From assembly GCA_943736015.1 (NCBI GenBank), contig OX031058.1, positions 16,455,001-16,519,000 on the forward strand: DNA of 64,000 nt. Direction: 5' to 3'. The position numbers were made by a program, and so were the translations under genes. The notes below the pieces were generated by a model. The model did not search any database. It worked only from the letters and a program-made list of their open reading frames with translations, and was not told the origin of the DNA. Shown here one piece after another: positions 39,351 to 51,897 of this stretch (positions within the stretch are counted from its first letter, which is position 1; each line of letters begins with the position of its first letter). Origin of the DNA: Tridacna crocea (taxonomy: Eukaryota; Mollusca; Bivalvia; Cardiida; Cardiidae).

Positions 39351-39899
39351 TTCATTTCATGCTTTTATCCCTTTCTGAGAGGAGCTTTATCAAAATTCAG
39401 TACAGTTCTTTTCCGTTATTCCCTGTGGTGTATCTCTCCTGCATAGCAATGCATTACAATATTATGTCAAGTGCGAGAAATGTGAGGTAAATGATGGCAT
39501 AAACAAGAACATAAAAAACAGTGTTTTCATTTGTGATACCAGTGTAAGATCGAAAAATATTTTCACTGATATATAATGAATGAGCAGCTGCTATCCTCAA
39601 GTGCTACTGTTATGGTTATTTTGTCCTTGTTATTTTATTCATAAAGAATATTTATTACTATATAAATTATTAAAAGTTGTAGAACTTAGTATAGCTGTTG
39701 TTGCTCTCTTATAGATATTTTTGATGGTGACTTAGCATGGAACAGGAGGACCCTGATGGTCTTGAATCAATCATCTAAGCCTGTGTACTTTTAGCGGAAG
39801 TTTAATAAGTACATGTACAGTCACCATATAATAATACAGAAGACCTGGTATGAGTATTTGCTTTATATCATGATGTCTTTATTACAAACAATCTGACCT
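39351..39899. other. Non-coding stretch, nothing recognised
   Basis: No supportable exon or repeat. Confidence 0.4.
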
Positions 39900-40460
39900 A
39901 ATGGTGAGCTATTGTGATCGCTCTAATGTCCGGCATCCGTCATCAGTTTCTTTAAATATCTTCTTTTCCTAAACCACTGGGCCAATCTTGATGAAACTTG
40001 GCAGGGATGTTCCTTGGGTGAAGCTCTACCACAATTGTTCAAAGAATTGAATTTCTCCCATAACTCTGAATGCCATGGCAACAAAACGGAAAAAAAATAT
40101 CTTTGAAAATCTTCTTCTCTGAAACTAGATGGCGTAGAGCTTTGATATTTGGTATGTGGCATTTCCTAGTGGACCTCTACCAAGTTTGTTCAAATGATGC
40201 CCTTAGGGTCAAAACTGGCCCCACCCCGGGGGTCACAAGTTTGAGCAAAGAAGGAAACTTTAAAAATCTTCTCCTCTAAAACTTGAAGGCAATGAGCTTC
40301 CGTTAAATGTTTGAGCATAAGAAAAACTTTAAAAATCTTCTCCCCTCAAACTTGAAGGCATAGAGCTTTGATATTTGGTATGTAACATCTCTTAGTAGAC
40401 CTCTACCTAGTTCATTCACATGATGCCCCAGGGGTCAACACTGGTTGGAATCTTAGGACC
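39900..40460 (+). mobile_element. Tandem-repeat non-autonomous element, fragment
   Basis: Starts GGTGAGCTATTGTGATCGC. Units AACTAGATGGCGTAGAGCTT and ATTTGGTATGT…CTAGTGGACCTCTACC are inverse relatives of those at 27509-28450. The usual end is missing. Confidence 0.55.
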
Positions 40461-40814
40461 GTATCGATGTGTATGAGTTGAATGTTTTGATATTTGTATT
40501 AACATTCTGTGTTAAAAGTTGCCAAAATAAATAAATTGTTACTCGTAATGTTAAAATTTTTGCGGTTGTTATGTTATTACATGCAAGGGAGATCATTAGA
40601 TCGTTACAAAAAATTCAAATTCTTTGAGTGCAGCCTTTAATTCTGTATGATGTAGCTCAACCATACTTGCAATACTTTCATGAAAACGATTCCATCATTA
40701 TTTGATCGTCTCTAAAGACTGTTAGCATGTCGACCTATTAGGTATTTGTTTGTCTTTGGTTCTGGACGTGACTGTGATGACAGACCAAAAGTTAGTATGA
40801 GTTTTCTCCCTTAG

Positions 40815-41052
40815 ACCATTGGTTGTTAACAACCTCGCCAGTGGAAATCAATGGATAAAAAATGCAGTAAGGGAAGCAAAAGGAAGGATAAATAAACAGG
40901 TAAATGAAATTAAAGCATGCTTTGTGTATAGTAACTCATCATTTTTCTCTTTTGTATTATTGGTTGCAATTTCAAAAATAGGTCTGATCAAAGCTAGTGG
41001 AAGCAATTCACCTCTGCAAACAGTAATAGATGATTATATAGAATGCCAATAA
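40815..41052 (+). CDS. Possible terminal exon of an unknown gene
   Basis: In a repeat-free island, an acceptor-like TTTTCTCCCTTAG at 40802-40814 opens a frame to TAA at 41050-41052. AATAAA overlaps the stop region (41048-41053). The frame reads NNLASGNQWIKNAVREAKGR and ends PLQTVIDDYIECQ, with a hydrophobic stretch between. A donor-like GTAAAT at 40900 could instead split it. I found no upstream exon to join, so this may be chance. Confidence 0.25.
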
Positions 41053-41998
41053 AAATCGGTCTCTGCTTACAGTTTCAGAGAGGGAGTGAAGACGGGGCTC
41101 AACCTACCTCAGAAAATGACCTTTATAAATACATGTAATACCACAAAGGTAATCTCGTCATCTGATTCACATTTGATTTGTTGTTTGCAACCTATTACAA
41201 TTTTAATGAGTATTAGATTTTGTTGTTTGGTAAAGTATTGAAGGCCTCCCAGCTGCCAATTCTATACAATTTGGGGTCAAATTTCAGTTGAATTATAATT
41301 CATATGGGGCCTAATACCATTTGAATATTTTGATTATTATGATTGTTATATTTTTTTATTTTTTTCACAACTCTCAGAATGTTTTTGACACAGTTATGCT
41401 TCCTTTTTAAGTAGTAGCATTCCATGCAAGTAAATGAGTGTAAACATTTGTGACCTGTCATGTAAAACCTTCTGGGAAAAGTGTCAACCCTTATAAGACT
41501 GTGCGATTTGCGCAGGCTGACCAGGGTTGAAACTTTTCGACGTTATATTTTCTGTTTGACAAGTGTTCATTCTACCATGTTACACAATCATTTTTGAACC
41601 ATAAACTTAAACTGACGTGCACTATCATTGATCTGTTTTCATCTAATTGAAGAATGAGATTTCCAGATTGTCCCCTATTGCTTGAAGGATCACATTTCTT
41701 AAAGCCACTGCAGTCACACATTAGCTCCCACATACATTGTTTTTAATTCCAAAAGGTGTCTATGATAAGGAAGGCAAAAGCATGTATCAAAAGTGTGTGT
41801 TTCCTGGGTGCCCAACAAAGATTTCAGCAGTATTCCAGTTTAAGTGGCAAATGTACCTATTGGTGCATTTCTAGTTAATCAGTACAAACACAAAATCTTT
41901 TTCCTACAGAATTTTTAAAATCTTTTCTTCAGGTTTGTTAAAACTCGGGATACTGTAGTAGTCCTAAATCTTTTACAAATGGAGGCAAGTTAACACGT
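41053..41998. other. Non-coding stretch with small repeat fragments
   Basis: A MITE arm fragment (TTTGTTGTTTGGTAAAGTATT) lies near 41160-41240; otherwise nothing recognised. Confidence 0.4.
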
Positions 41999-42002
41999 CA
42001 GC

Positions 42003-43583
42003 AAACAGAACAAGTGAGCCATGATGGCCCAGAAATCACTTACCTGAGTCTATTGACCAAACATGAACCATTTTCAATCTAGTTTCCCAGTGACCTAGTT
42101 TTTTATCAGACATTATCCATTATCAAACGCTTTTGATATATCAATAAGACAAACATTTTGACCAAGTTTCATGAGTATTGGACTGAAAATATGGACTTTA
42201 CAGTGTACAAAAGGTTTTCTAAGATTTGACCAAGTGACGTAGTTTTGGATACGACAATTACCCATTATCAAACTCTTTTGAGACATCACCAAACAAATAT
42301 TCTGATCAAGTTTGAACAGTATCAGGCAGAAAATGTAGCCTCTAGAGTGTACACAAGATTTTTCTAATATTTGAACCAGTGGTCTAGTTTTTGACTTCAC
42401 ATGACCCGTTTTCAAACTCATTGTAGGTATCACCAAGTCAAATATTATGAACAGGTTTCAGGAGTATCAGACTGAATATGTGTCCTTAGGGCATACACAA
42501 GGTTTTTATAATGTTTGACCTATTGACCTAGTTTTTGACCCTACATGACCCATTTTCAAACCCATCCAAGATATTATCAAGGCAACCATTCTGACCAATT
42601 TTCAAGAGTGTTGGACTGAAAATGTGGCATCCAGAGCGTATACAAGTTTTTTCTAAGATTTGACCTGGTAACCTAGTTTTTGACCAATTTTCAAACACGT
42701 CTTAGATATAATTAGGACAAACATTCTGACCAACTTCCAAGTGAAAATGTAGCCTCCAGAGCGTACAAAAGGTTTTTTCTAACATTTGACCTGGTGACCT
42801 AGTTTTTGACCCAACATGACCCATTTTCAAACTCACCCAAGATATCATCAAGACAAACATTCTGACCAACTTTCAAGAGTTTTGGACTGAAAATGTGGCC
42901 TAAAGAGCGTAGACAAGGTTTTTCTCATATTTGACCTAGTGACCTAGTTACTGACCTGACATGAGCCTTTTTTTAACTCGTCCGAGATATCATCGAGGCA
43001 AACATTTTGACCAAGTTCCATGAGTATCGGACTTAAAATGTGGCCTCTAGAGCGTACACAGGGTTTTTTCTAAGACTTGACATAGTGACCTACTTTTTGA
43101 CCTCACCTGACCTGACCTGACCAATTTTTGAACTTATCAGAGATATCATAACAAACATTCTGACCAACTATCAAGAGTTTTGGATTGAAAATGTGGCCTC
43201 TAGAGCGTACACAATGTTTTTCTAAGATTTGACCTAGTGACCTAGTTTTTGACCGGACATGACCCATTTCGAAACTCCTCCGAGATTTTATCAAGGTAAA
43301 CATTCTGACCTACTTTCATGAGTATCGGACTGAAAATGATGCTCCAAGAGCGTACACAAGGTTTTTTTAAGATCTTACCTGGTGACCTAGTTTTTGACCC
43401 CACATGACCCAATTTCAAACTCGTCCCAGATTTATCAAGACAAACATTCTGACAAAGTTTCATGAGTATCGGACGAAAAAATGTGGCCTCTAGAGTTTAA
43501 CAAGGTAAAAAGTTGACGACGGACCACACACACAGCACTATCACAATAGCTCACTCTGAGCACTTCATGCTCAGGTGAGCTAA
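42003..43583 (-). mobile_element. Tandem-repeat non-autonomous element, unit 1 of a four-unit block
   Basis: On the plus strand it starts CAAGTGAGCCATGATGGCCC and ends GCTCAGGTGAGCTAAA. Inside are units of about 150 bp with ACAAACATTCTGACCAA, ATGAGTATCGGACTGAAAAT and TGACCTAGTTTTTGACC. It is an inverse relative of 1619-2973. Confidence 0.65.
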
Positions 43584-43745
43584 AAAGACAGTTCCCTTGA
43601 AAACATTTGCAGATAACAAAAGAGATGTGAAAAATCATAATTTGCTTTTGGGAGGGGTTTTAAAACATTGTAGGAAAAGGAGAAAATGTGCTTATTTCCT
43701 GCAATGTATTAAAAAGCTTTCTTTCTCAGGGTCATTTTAGATCAG
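43584..43745 (-). mobile_element. Hairpin MITE fragment between units, copy 1
   Basis: AAAACATTTGCAGATAACAA, GTAGGAAAAGGAGAAAATGT and TTTCTTTCTCAGGGTCATTT: a family A copy without its TTAA ends. The same fragment recurs at 45021 and 47285. Confidence 0.7.
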
Positions 43746-45020
43746 GATCATGGCCCTGAAATCGCTCACCTGAGTCTATTGATCAAACGTGAACCATTTT
43801 CAATCTAGTTTCCCCGTGACCTAGTTTCTTTTATCAGACATTACCCATTATCGAACAATTCTGAGATATGAATAAGACAAACATTCTGACCAAGTTTCAT
43901 GAGTATAGGACTGAAAATGTGGCTTCTACAGCATACAAAAGGTTTTTCCAAGATTTGACCAAGTGACCTACTTTTAGACCCGATAATTATCCATTATCAA
44001 ACTCTTTTGAGACATCACCAAAACAAACATCCTGACCAAGTTCCATGAGTATCAGACTTAAAATGTGGCCTTTAGAACGTACACAATGTTTTTCTAAGAT
44101 TTGACCTAGTGACCTTTTTTTTGACCTGACATGACCAATTTTCGAAGTCGTCTGAGATATTATCAAAACAACATTCTGACCAACTTTCAAGAGTTTTGGA
44201 TTGAAAATGTGGCCTCCAGAGCGTACACTAGTTTTTTCTAAGATTTGACCTAGTGTTTGACCCGACTTGACCAATTTTCGAACTCATCAGAGATATCATC
44301 GATGCAAACATTCTGACCAAGTTCAATGAGTATCGGACTTGAAATGTGGCTTCTAGAGCATACGCAAGGGTTTTTCTTATATTTGACCTAGTGACCTAGT
44401 TTTTGACTCGACATGACCCATTTTAGAACTCGTCAGAGATATCATTGAGGCAAACATTCTGACCAACTTTCATGAGTATCGGACTTAAAATGTGGCCTCT
44501 AGAGCGTACACAAGGTTTTTTTCTAAGATTTGACCTAGTGACCTAGTTTTTGACCCAACATGACCCATTTTCGAACTCGTCAGAGATATCATCGAGACAA
44601 ACATTCTGACCAACTTTCATGAGCATCTGACTGAAAATGTACCTCTAGAGCATACACAAGGTATTTTCTAAGATTTGACTTAGTTTTTGACCGTACATGA
44701 CCCATTTTCAAACTCCTCCGATATTTTATCAAGGAAGACATTCTGACCTACTTTCATGAGTATCGGACGGAAAATGATGCTCCTAGAGCGTACACACTGT
44801 TTTTTTAAGATCTTACTTGGTGACCTTGTTTTTGACCCCACATAACCCAATTTGAAATTCATCCGAGATTTCATCAAGGCAAACATTCTGATTAAGTTTC
44901 ATGAGTATCGGACGAAAAATGTGGCCTCTCGAGTGTACACAAGGTAAAAAGTTGACGACGGACCACACACACAGCACTATCACAATAGCTCACTCTGAGC
45001 ACTTCATGATCAGGTGAGCT
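43746..45020 (-). mobile_element. Tandem-repeat element, unit 2 of the block
   Basis: Starts ATCATGGCCCTGAAATCGCT and ends GATCAGGTGAGCTAAA, with the same internal repeats as unit 1. Confidence 0.6.
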
Positions 45021-45184
45021 AAAAGGACAATTCTCTTGAAAACATTTGCAGGTAACAAAAAAGATGTGAAAAATCAAAATTTTTTTTTGGGAGGGGTTTG
45101 AAAACATTGTAAGAAAAGGAGAAAATGTGGTTATTTCCTGCAATGTATTCAAAAGCTTTCTTTCTCAGGGTCATTTTAGATCAG
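45021..45184 (-). mobile_element. Hairpin MITE fragment between units, copy 2
   Basis: Very similar to 43584-43745 and 47285-47448 across the whole fragment and into the flanking element ends. Confidence 0.7.
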
Positions 45185-47284
45185 GATCATGGCCCTGAAA
45201 TCGCTCACCTGAGTCTATTGATCAAACATGAACCATTTTCAATCTTGTTTCCCCGTGACCTAGTTTCTTTTATCAGACATTACCCATTATCAAACAATTC
45301 TGAGATATCATCTAGACAAACATTCTGACCAAGTTTCATGAGTATATGACTGAAAATGTGTCCTCTACAGCATACAAATAGTTTTTCTAAGATTTGACCA
45401 AGTGACCTACTTTTGGACCGGACAAATACCCATTATCAAACTCTTTTGAGACATCACTAAAAACAAACATTCTGACCAAGTTTGAAGAGTATCAGGCAGA
45501 AAATGTGGCCTTCAGAGCACACACAAGATTTTTATAACATTTGACCTATTTACCTAGTTTTTGATCCAACATGACCCATTTTCAAACTCCTCCAAGATAT
45601 TATCAAGGCAAACATGCTGACCAATTTTCAACAGTATTAGACTGAAAATGTGGCATCCAGAGTCTAAACATTTTTTTTATAACATCTGACATGATAACCA
45701 AGTTTCTGACCCAACATGACCCATTTTCAAATTCGTCCAAGATATCATCAAGACAAACATTCTGACCAACTTTCAAGAGTTTTGGACTGAAAATGTGACC
45801 TAAAGAGCGTAGACAATGTTTTTCTAAGATTTGACCTAGTGACCTAGTTTCTGACCTGACATGACCCATTTTTTAATTTGTCCGAGATACTATCGAGGAA
45901 AACATTCTGACCAAGTTCCATGAGTATCGGACGTAAAATGTAATCTCTAGTGCATACACAAGTTTTTTTCTAAGATTTGACCTAGTGACCTAGTTTTCGA
46001 CCTGACATGACCAACTTTTGAAGTCGTCTGAGATATCAAAACAAACATTCTGACCAACTTTCAAGAATTTTGGATTGAAAATATGGCCTCCAGAGCTTCC
46101 ACTATGTTTTTCTAAGATTTGACCTAGTTTCTGACCTGACATGACCCATTTTTGAACTCGTCAGCGATATCATCGATGCAAACATTCTGACCAAGTTCCA
46201 TGAGTATCGGACTTAGAATGTGGCCTCTAGAGCGTACACAAGGTTTTTTCTAGGATTTGACCTAGTGACCTAGTTTTTGACCTGACATGACCAATTTTCG
46301 AACTTGTCTGAGATATCAACAAATATTTTGACCAACTTTCAAGAGTATTGGATTGAAAATGTTGCCTCTAGAGCGTACAAAAGGTTTTTTCTAAGATTTG
46401 ACCCAGTTTTTGACCCAAGGAAATTTCAAAATGTGTCATGTCCGGTCAAAAACTAGGTCAAACTAAGAAAAACCTTGTGTATGCTCTAGATGCCACATTT
46501 TCTGTCGGATACTCATTTGAGTCGATCAGAAAATTCCACGAGTATCAGACTTAAAATGAAGCCTCTAGTGCGTACACAAGGTATTTTCTAAGATTTGATA
46601 TAGTGACCTAGTTTTTGACCTGAGATGACCAATTTTCGAACTCGTCTGAGGTATCAAAACAAACATTCTGACCAACTTTCAAGAGTTTTGGATTGAAAAT
46701 ATGGCCTCTAGAGATTCCTCTATGTTTTTCTAAGATTTGACCTAGTATTTGATCCGACATGACCCATTTTTGAACTCGTCAGAGATATCATCGATGCAAA
46801 CATTCTGACCAAGTTGTCTTGATGATATCTCGGACAAGTTTAAAAATGGGCCATGTTGGGTCAAAAACTAGATCACCAGATCAGATCTAAAAAGAACTTT
46901 GTGTATGCTTCAGGAGCATCATTTTCAGTCCGATACTCATGAAAGTAGGTCAGAATGTTTTCCTTGATAAAATCTCGGAGGGGTTTCAAAATGGGTCATG
47001 TCCGGTCAAAAACTAGGTGAAATCTAAGAAAATTCTTGTGTATACTCTAGAGCGTACACAGTGTTTTTTCAGGATCTTACCTGGTGACCTAGTTTTTGAC
47101 CCCACATGGCCCAATTTCAATCTCATCCTAGATTTATTCAAGGCAAACATTCTGACCAAGTTTCATGAATATCGGACGAAAAATGTGGCCTCTCGAGTGT
47201 ACACAAGGTAAAAAGTTGACGACGGACCACACACACAGCACTATCACAATAGCTCACTCTGAGCACTTCATGCTCAGGTGAACT
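45185..47284 (-). mobile_element. Tandem-repeat element, unit 3 of the block
   Basis: Same family. Near 46420-46520 and 46815-47045 short pieces run in the opposite orientation (GTCAAAAACTAGGTCA), which marks internal rearrangement. Confidence 0.6.
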
Positions 47285-47448
47285 AAAAATACATTTCCCT
47301 TGAAAACATTTGCAGATAACAAAAGAGATGTGAAAAATCAAAATTTTTTTTTGGGAGGGGTCTGAAAACATTGTAAGAAAAGGAGAAAATGTGGTTATTT
47401 CCTGCAATGTATTCAAAAGCTTTCTTTCTCAGGGTCGTTTTAGATCAG
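47285..47448 (-). mobile_element. Hairpin MITE fragment between units, copy 3
   Basis: As at 43584 and 45021. The next few hundred bases are also almost identical to those after copy 2. Confidence 0.7.
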
Positions 47449-49130
47449 GATCATGGCCCTGAAATCGCTCACCTGAGTCTATTGATCAAACATGAACCAT
47501 TTTCAATCTTGTTTCCCCGTGACCTAGTTTCTTTTATCAGACATTACCCATTATCAAACAATTCTGAGATATCAATAAGACAAACATTCTGACCAAGTTT
47601 CATGAGTATAGGACTGAAAATGTGGCCTCTACAGCATACAAAAGGTTTTTCCAAGATTTGACCAAGTGACCTACTTTTGGACCCGACAATTACCCATTAT
47701 CAAACTCTTTTGAGACATCACCAAAACAAACATTCTGACAAAGTTTGAAGAGTATCAGGCAGAAAATTAGGCCTCCAGAGCACACACAAGGTTTTTACAA
47801 CATTTGACCTATTTACCTAAGTTTTAATCCAACATGACACATTTTCAAACTCATCCAAGACATTATCAAGTCAAACATGCTGACCAACTTTCAAGAGTTT
47901 TGGACTGAAAATGTGGCCTAAAGAGCGTAGACAAGTTTTTTCTCAGATTTGACTGAAAATGTTGCATCCAGATTGTATACATGGTTTTTCTTACATCTGA
48001 CCTGATAACCTAGTTTTGGACCCAACATGAACCATTTTCAAACTCGTCCGAGATATCAAGACAAACATTCTGACCAACTTTAAAGAGTTTTGGACTGAAA
48101 ATGTGGCCTAAAGAGCGTAGACAAGTTTTTTCTCAGATTTGACCTAGTTACTGTTACTGACCTGACATGACCCAATTTTTGACTCGTCCGAGATATCATT
48201 GAGGCAAACATTCTGACCAAGTTCCATGAGTATCGGACTTAAAATGTGGCCTCTAGAGTGTACACAAGTTTTTTTTTCCTAATATTTGACCTAGTGACCT
48301 ACTTTTTTACCTAACATGACCAATTTTCCAACTCGTCTGAGATATCATCAAAACAAACATTCTGACCAACTTTCAAGAGTTTTGGATTGAAAATGTGGCC
48401 TCTAGAGCATACACTGTTTTTCTAATATTTGACCTGGTGACCTAGTTTTTTACCCGACAAGGCCCATTTTCGAACTCGTCAGAGATATCATCGAGGCAAA
48501 CATTCTGACCAACTTTCATGAGTATCCCACAGAAAATGTGGCCTCTAGAGCATACACAATGTTTTTCTAAGATTTGACATAGTTTTGACCGGACATGACC
48601 CATTTTGAAACTCCTCTGAGATTTAATCAAGGAAAACATTCTAACCTACTTTCATGAGTATCGAACCGAAAATGATGCTCTTAGAGCATACACAAGTTTA
48701 TTTTAAAATCTGACCTGGTCACCTAGTTTTTGACCCCACATGACCCAATTTCAAACTCTAGAGCGTACACAAGTTTTTTCTAAGATGTGTCCTAGTTTTT
48801 GACCCGACATGACCCATTTTTTAACCCTTCCGAGAATTCATCAAGGCAAACATTCTGATCAACTTTCATGAGTATCCTACTGAAAAGTTGGCCTCTAGAG
48901 CGACACAAGGCTTTTCTAAGAGTTGACCTGGTGACCTAGTTTTTGGCCCGACATGAACCATTTTTGACCTTGTCAAAAATTTCGAGGCAAACATTCTGAC
49001 CAACTTTCATGAGTATTGGACTGAAATGTGGCCTCTAGAGTGAACACAAGGTAAAAGTTGATAACAGACGACGGACACAGCACTTTCAAAATAGCTCGCT
49101 CTGAGCACTTTGTGCTCAGGTGAGCTAAAA
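47449..49130 (-). mobile_element. Tandem-repeat element, unit 4 of the block
   Basis: Starts ATCATGGCCCTGAAATCGCT and ends TTGTGCTCAGGTGAGCTAAA, closing the block. Confidence 0.6.
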
Positions 49131-49615
49131 AAAGTACATATTTCTTTTCTGTTGGTTTAACAAAACACAAGAGAACACCTTTCTTTTCTTAAAAACGATT
49201 TATTGCAAATATGTCTTACAAAAAGTGAAATGCCATACAGGCATCAAAAACAATAAATACAGGTTTATATATATCATATCATAATGTTCACAGAATATAG
49301 ATATACTACTAGACTCTCTGAGGGTGAGTGGTCTGTAACATAAATCAGGGAAGCAACACTAAGGAATTTTCAAAGGACTATACAAGAGAAACTATCTACA
49401 TTCTTCTGTACAACATTTATCCCCCTTTGAACTTTAGAAACCTTAACACTTTTTCCTTTATACAGACAAATATCTAAAGGCATTGATATTTAAAGCTTCT
49501 AAAGGCATTGTGATAATAAACAATTTCCGCTTTTAGTTAATGTTTTCTAGCCCACAGATCTGTCCATACTTCATAAAGATGTGTGATTTCAAAAAATATA
49601 AAGTTCACCCTCCAT
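49131..49615. other. Possible 3' end of the minus-strand transcript
   Basis: Plus-strand TTTATT at 49199-49204 is AATAAA on the minus strand, just before the repeat block. It could be the polyadenylation signal of the gene whose stop is at 56889, though that would need a very long 3' UTR. Confidence 0.25.
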
Positions 49616-49827
49616 AACTCATTACCAAACAACAAAGTTTTAAGTTTGTCCAAATAATTTTGCAAAATAAAAGTGACTGAAAAAATGAACTTGATTTGTG
49701 AAGAGTAAAGAACATTGTGAGAAAAGGAGAAAATGCTGGTAACCAGCATTTTCTCCTTTTCCCACAATCTTTTCTAAAGGCTTCTTTCTCAGAATCGTAT
49801 AATGTAGGGATTGAGTGGTGATGGTTA
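49616..49827 (-). mobile_element. Hairpin MITE, family A
   Basis: CTCATTACCAAACAACAAAG to right TTAA. Good stem around CTGGTAACCAG; here the arms are in inverse order relative to the central base. Confidence 0.82.
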
Positions 49828-51594
49828 AAACAATGAAATTAGTTTTGCATGAAACAATGGTTGTAGTCAAATTTTCGTTCATAATTATCTCATGAAACTT
49901 ATAGTTACATGTATTAATATTAAGTTTAGCTGGTAAGCCTTAATGTTGTGAGAAAGCATGCTAAAAAGACTATTGTTAGTAATATCCATATAACTATTGT
50001 CATCTATTTCAGAATAGATTCCCCCTCCTGGCAATCCAATATGGTGCTACGAGATATGAAAGAAGTACTCTTTTGTACACTGCAATAAAATTATACTCCA
50101 TAGACAGCAAGCTGGAAATCTTCAAATAATTGTGTTATCTAATACATACAGTGTAAGTATAATAGGGTTAGAAACACCTTTCTTTGATCATGTTAACCCT
50201 TCATCAAACATTCCCCTGTATTAGTGACCAAAAGGGAGAGAGCCTTTGAAAACATTGACGGAAAAGAAGAAAATGGGAGTAACCAGCATTTTCTTCTTGT
50301 CCTACAATGCTTTTTTTCCATTTCAGAAAGCATTTTAATTCATTTATTTAAGTCCAAATTTATATCTAAGGCATCTCTCAATTGGGCAAAGTCTAAAGTT
50401 ATTAAGTTACGGAACAACATTTTAGACTTGCCCAAAATTTAAGCATTTAAATGTGACATGAAATGCAACAAAAAAAAATTAAAGGAAAAATTATCAAAAG
50501 GGTTTCCAAGTCTTCTTTCTCAGTCATTTTAACTTGGGATGTTTTGGTACAGGAAAAGTTTTTGGATGGCTTTTGGTAAAATGAATTCATTTGTGAAAAC
50601 ACAGCACAGTATCTCAAAAAACTAAGGCAAAATTGAATGTGACACTTTCCAAAACATTTTTCATTTTACCATAATATAAACAATTTACCACATATATATA
50701 AACTGATTGTTATTCTTGATTTAAATATACATGGAAAAGTTCACACTTGATTTGACAGATGGGGCATCATAAAGATTATCAACTATACCTGTACAAGTAA
50801 AGTATGGTACAGCCAGAAATAGAACTTCAAAAACCAATGTACATACAAACAACAATCAAAAGTTCAACGAGTAAATTTACACTGTACACATATGTAAACT
50901 TGTTACCAAACAATCCCATCATTTTAGCACTCTTGGGACGAAGGTTCATGATTGCCTCCTGTTATAGCATTGCTGAAAAAATGTTGCTTTGGTCAAAATA
51001 ATAAAGATTAGTATAACTACATAAACATGAAACTGCACTAACAGTTACTGATGACAAGTCTTGTAGGAAGCTACATATTGCTGACTGTATATATATGTAC
51101 ATGGAGAACATCTGTTTCTAAACAGTTACTGATAGTGCTGGCCTTCAGGGTAATTTTTTTTCCTTTTTATTTTAACACTGATAATTGACTGAAAAATAAT
51201 ATAAAAGTGAGCTATTTCTCACAAAATTTTCAAGAAAGGAACAGTTTCAGTGCACAGCACAAGTTTGGTATATCACTTCAATCCACCTAATATGGAGCAA
51301 ATTCTAATGTATTTTCTAATTTCAATATCACATAAAAAAGACATTTTTTTTTTCTATCAAATGTCTTTTCTTTGCATGTGTTGAAGTTTTTGCCAACTCC
51401 AACCATTGCTTGGGTGTTAAGAAAACATCTTGAGGCAAAAGAGAAATGACTTGCTACCAGCCATTACTGCCTCTTTCACCACAATTTTTCCACTAAATCA
51501 ACAATTTTCTTTTCTTAGTCTTCAGATGTTTCCCCAATGTCTAATTTATACTTATCTCAGTAACAGATTACAATCGGTCTTTACAATAATGGGT
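49828..51594. other. Non-coding stretch with decayed MITE pieces
   Basis: A decayed family A copy at about 50193-50400 starts GTTAACCCTTCATCAAACAT; another piece lies near 50905-51000. No exon seen. Confidence 0.45.
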
Positions 51595-51897
51595 TTAACT
51601 CTTTACCAAACCACAAAATTCAAGACTAGTCCAAATTGGGAGCATTGGAAGATGACAAAATAAATTTGCATCTAATTTTGATGATTGTTTTGAGACTAGT
51701 AGAAAACATTGTTTTGAGACTAGCAGAAAACATTGTGTGAAAAGGAGAAAATGCTGGTTACCAGCATTTTCTCCTTTTCCCAGTGTTTTCAAAAACTTCC
51801 TTTTTTGCTGGTTACCAGCATTTCTCCTTTTCCCAGTGTTTTCAAAAACTTCTTTTTCAGGGTCGTTGAAAGTCCAGATTGAGTGGTAAAGGGTTAA
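51595..51897 (-). mobile_element. Hairpin MITE, family A, with internal duplication
   Basis: TTAA at both ends, but 303 bp. The pieces GAGACTAGTAGAAAACATTG and GCTGGTTACCAGCATTTCTC are each repeated, so both stem arms were duplicated. Confidence 0.85.

Noticed and set aside
42003-49130. Regular repeats that could suggest a CRISPR array or a satellite
   Set aside because: Units are about 150 bp and degenerate, with hairpin ends and dispersed relatives elsewhere in the window; the setting is eukaryotic.
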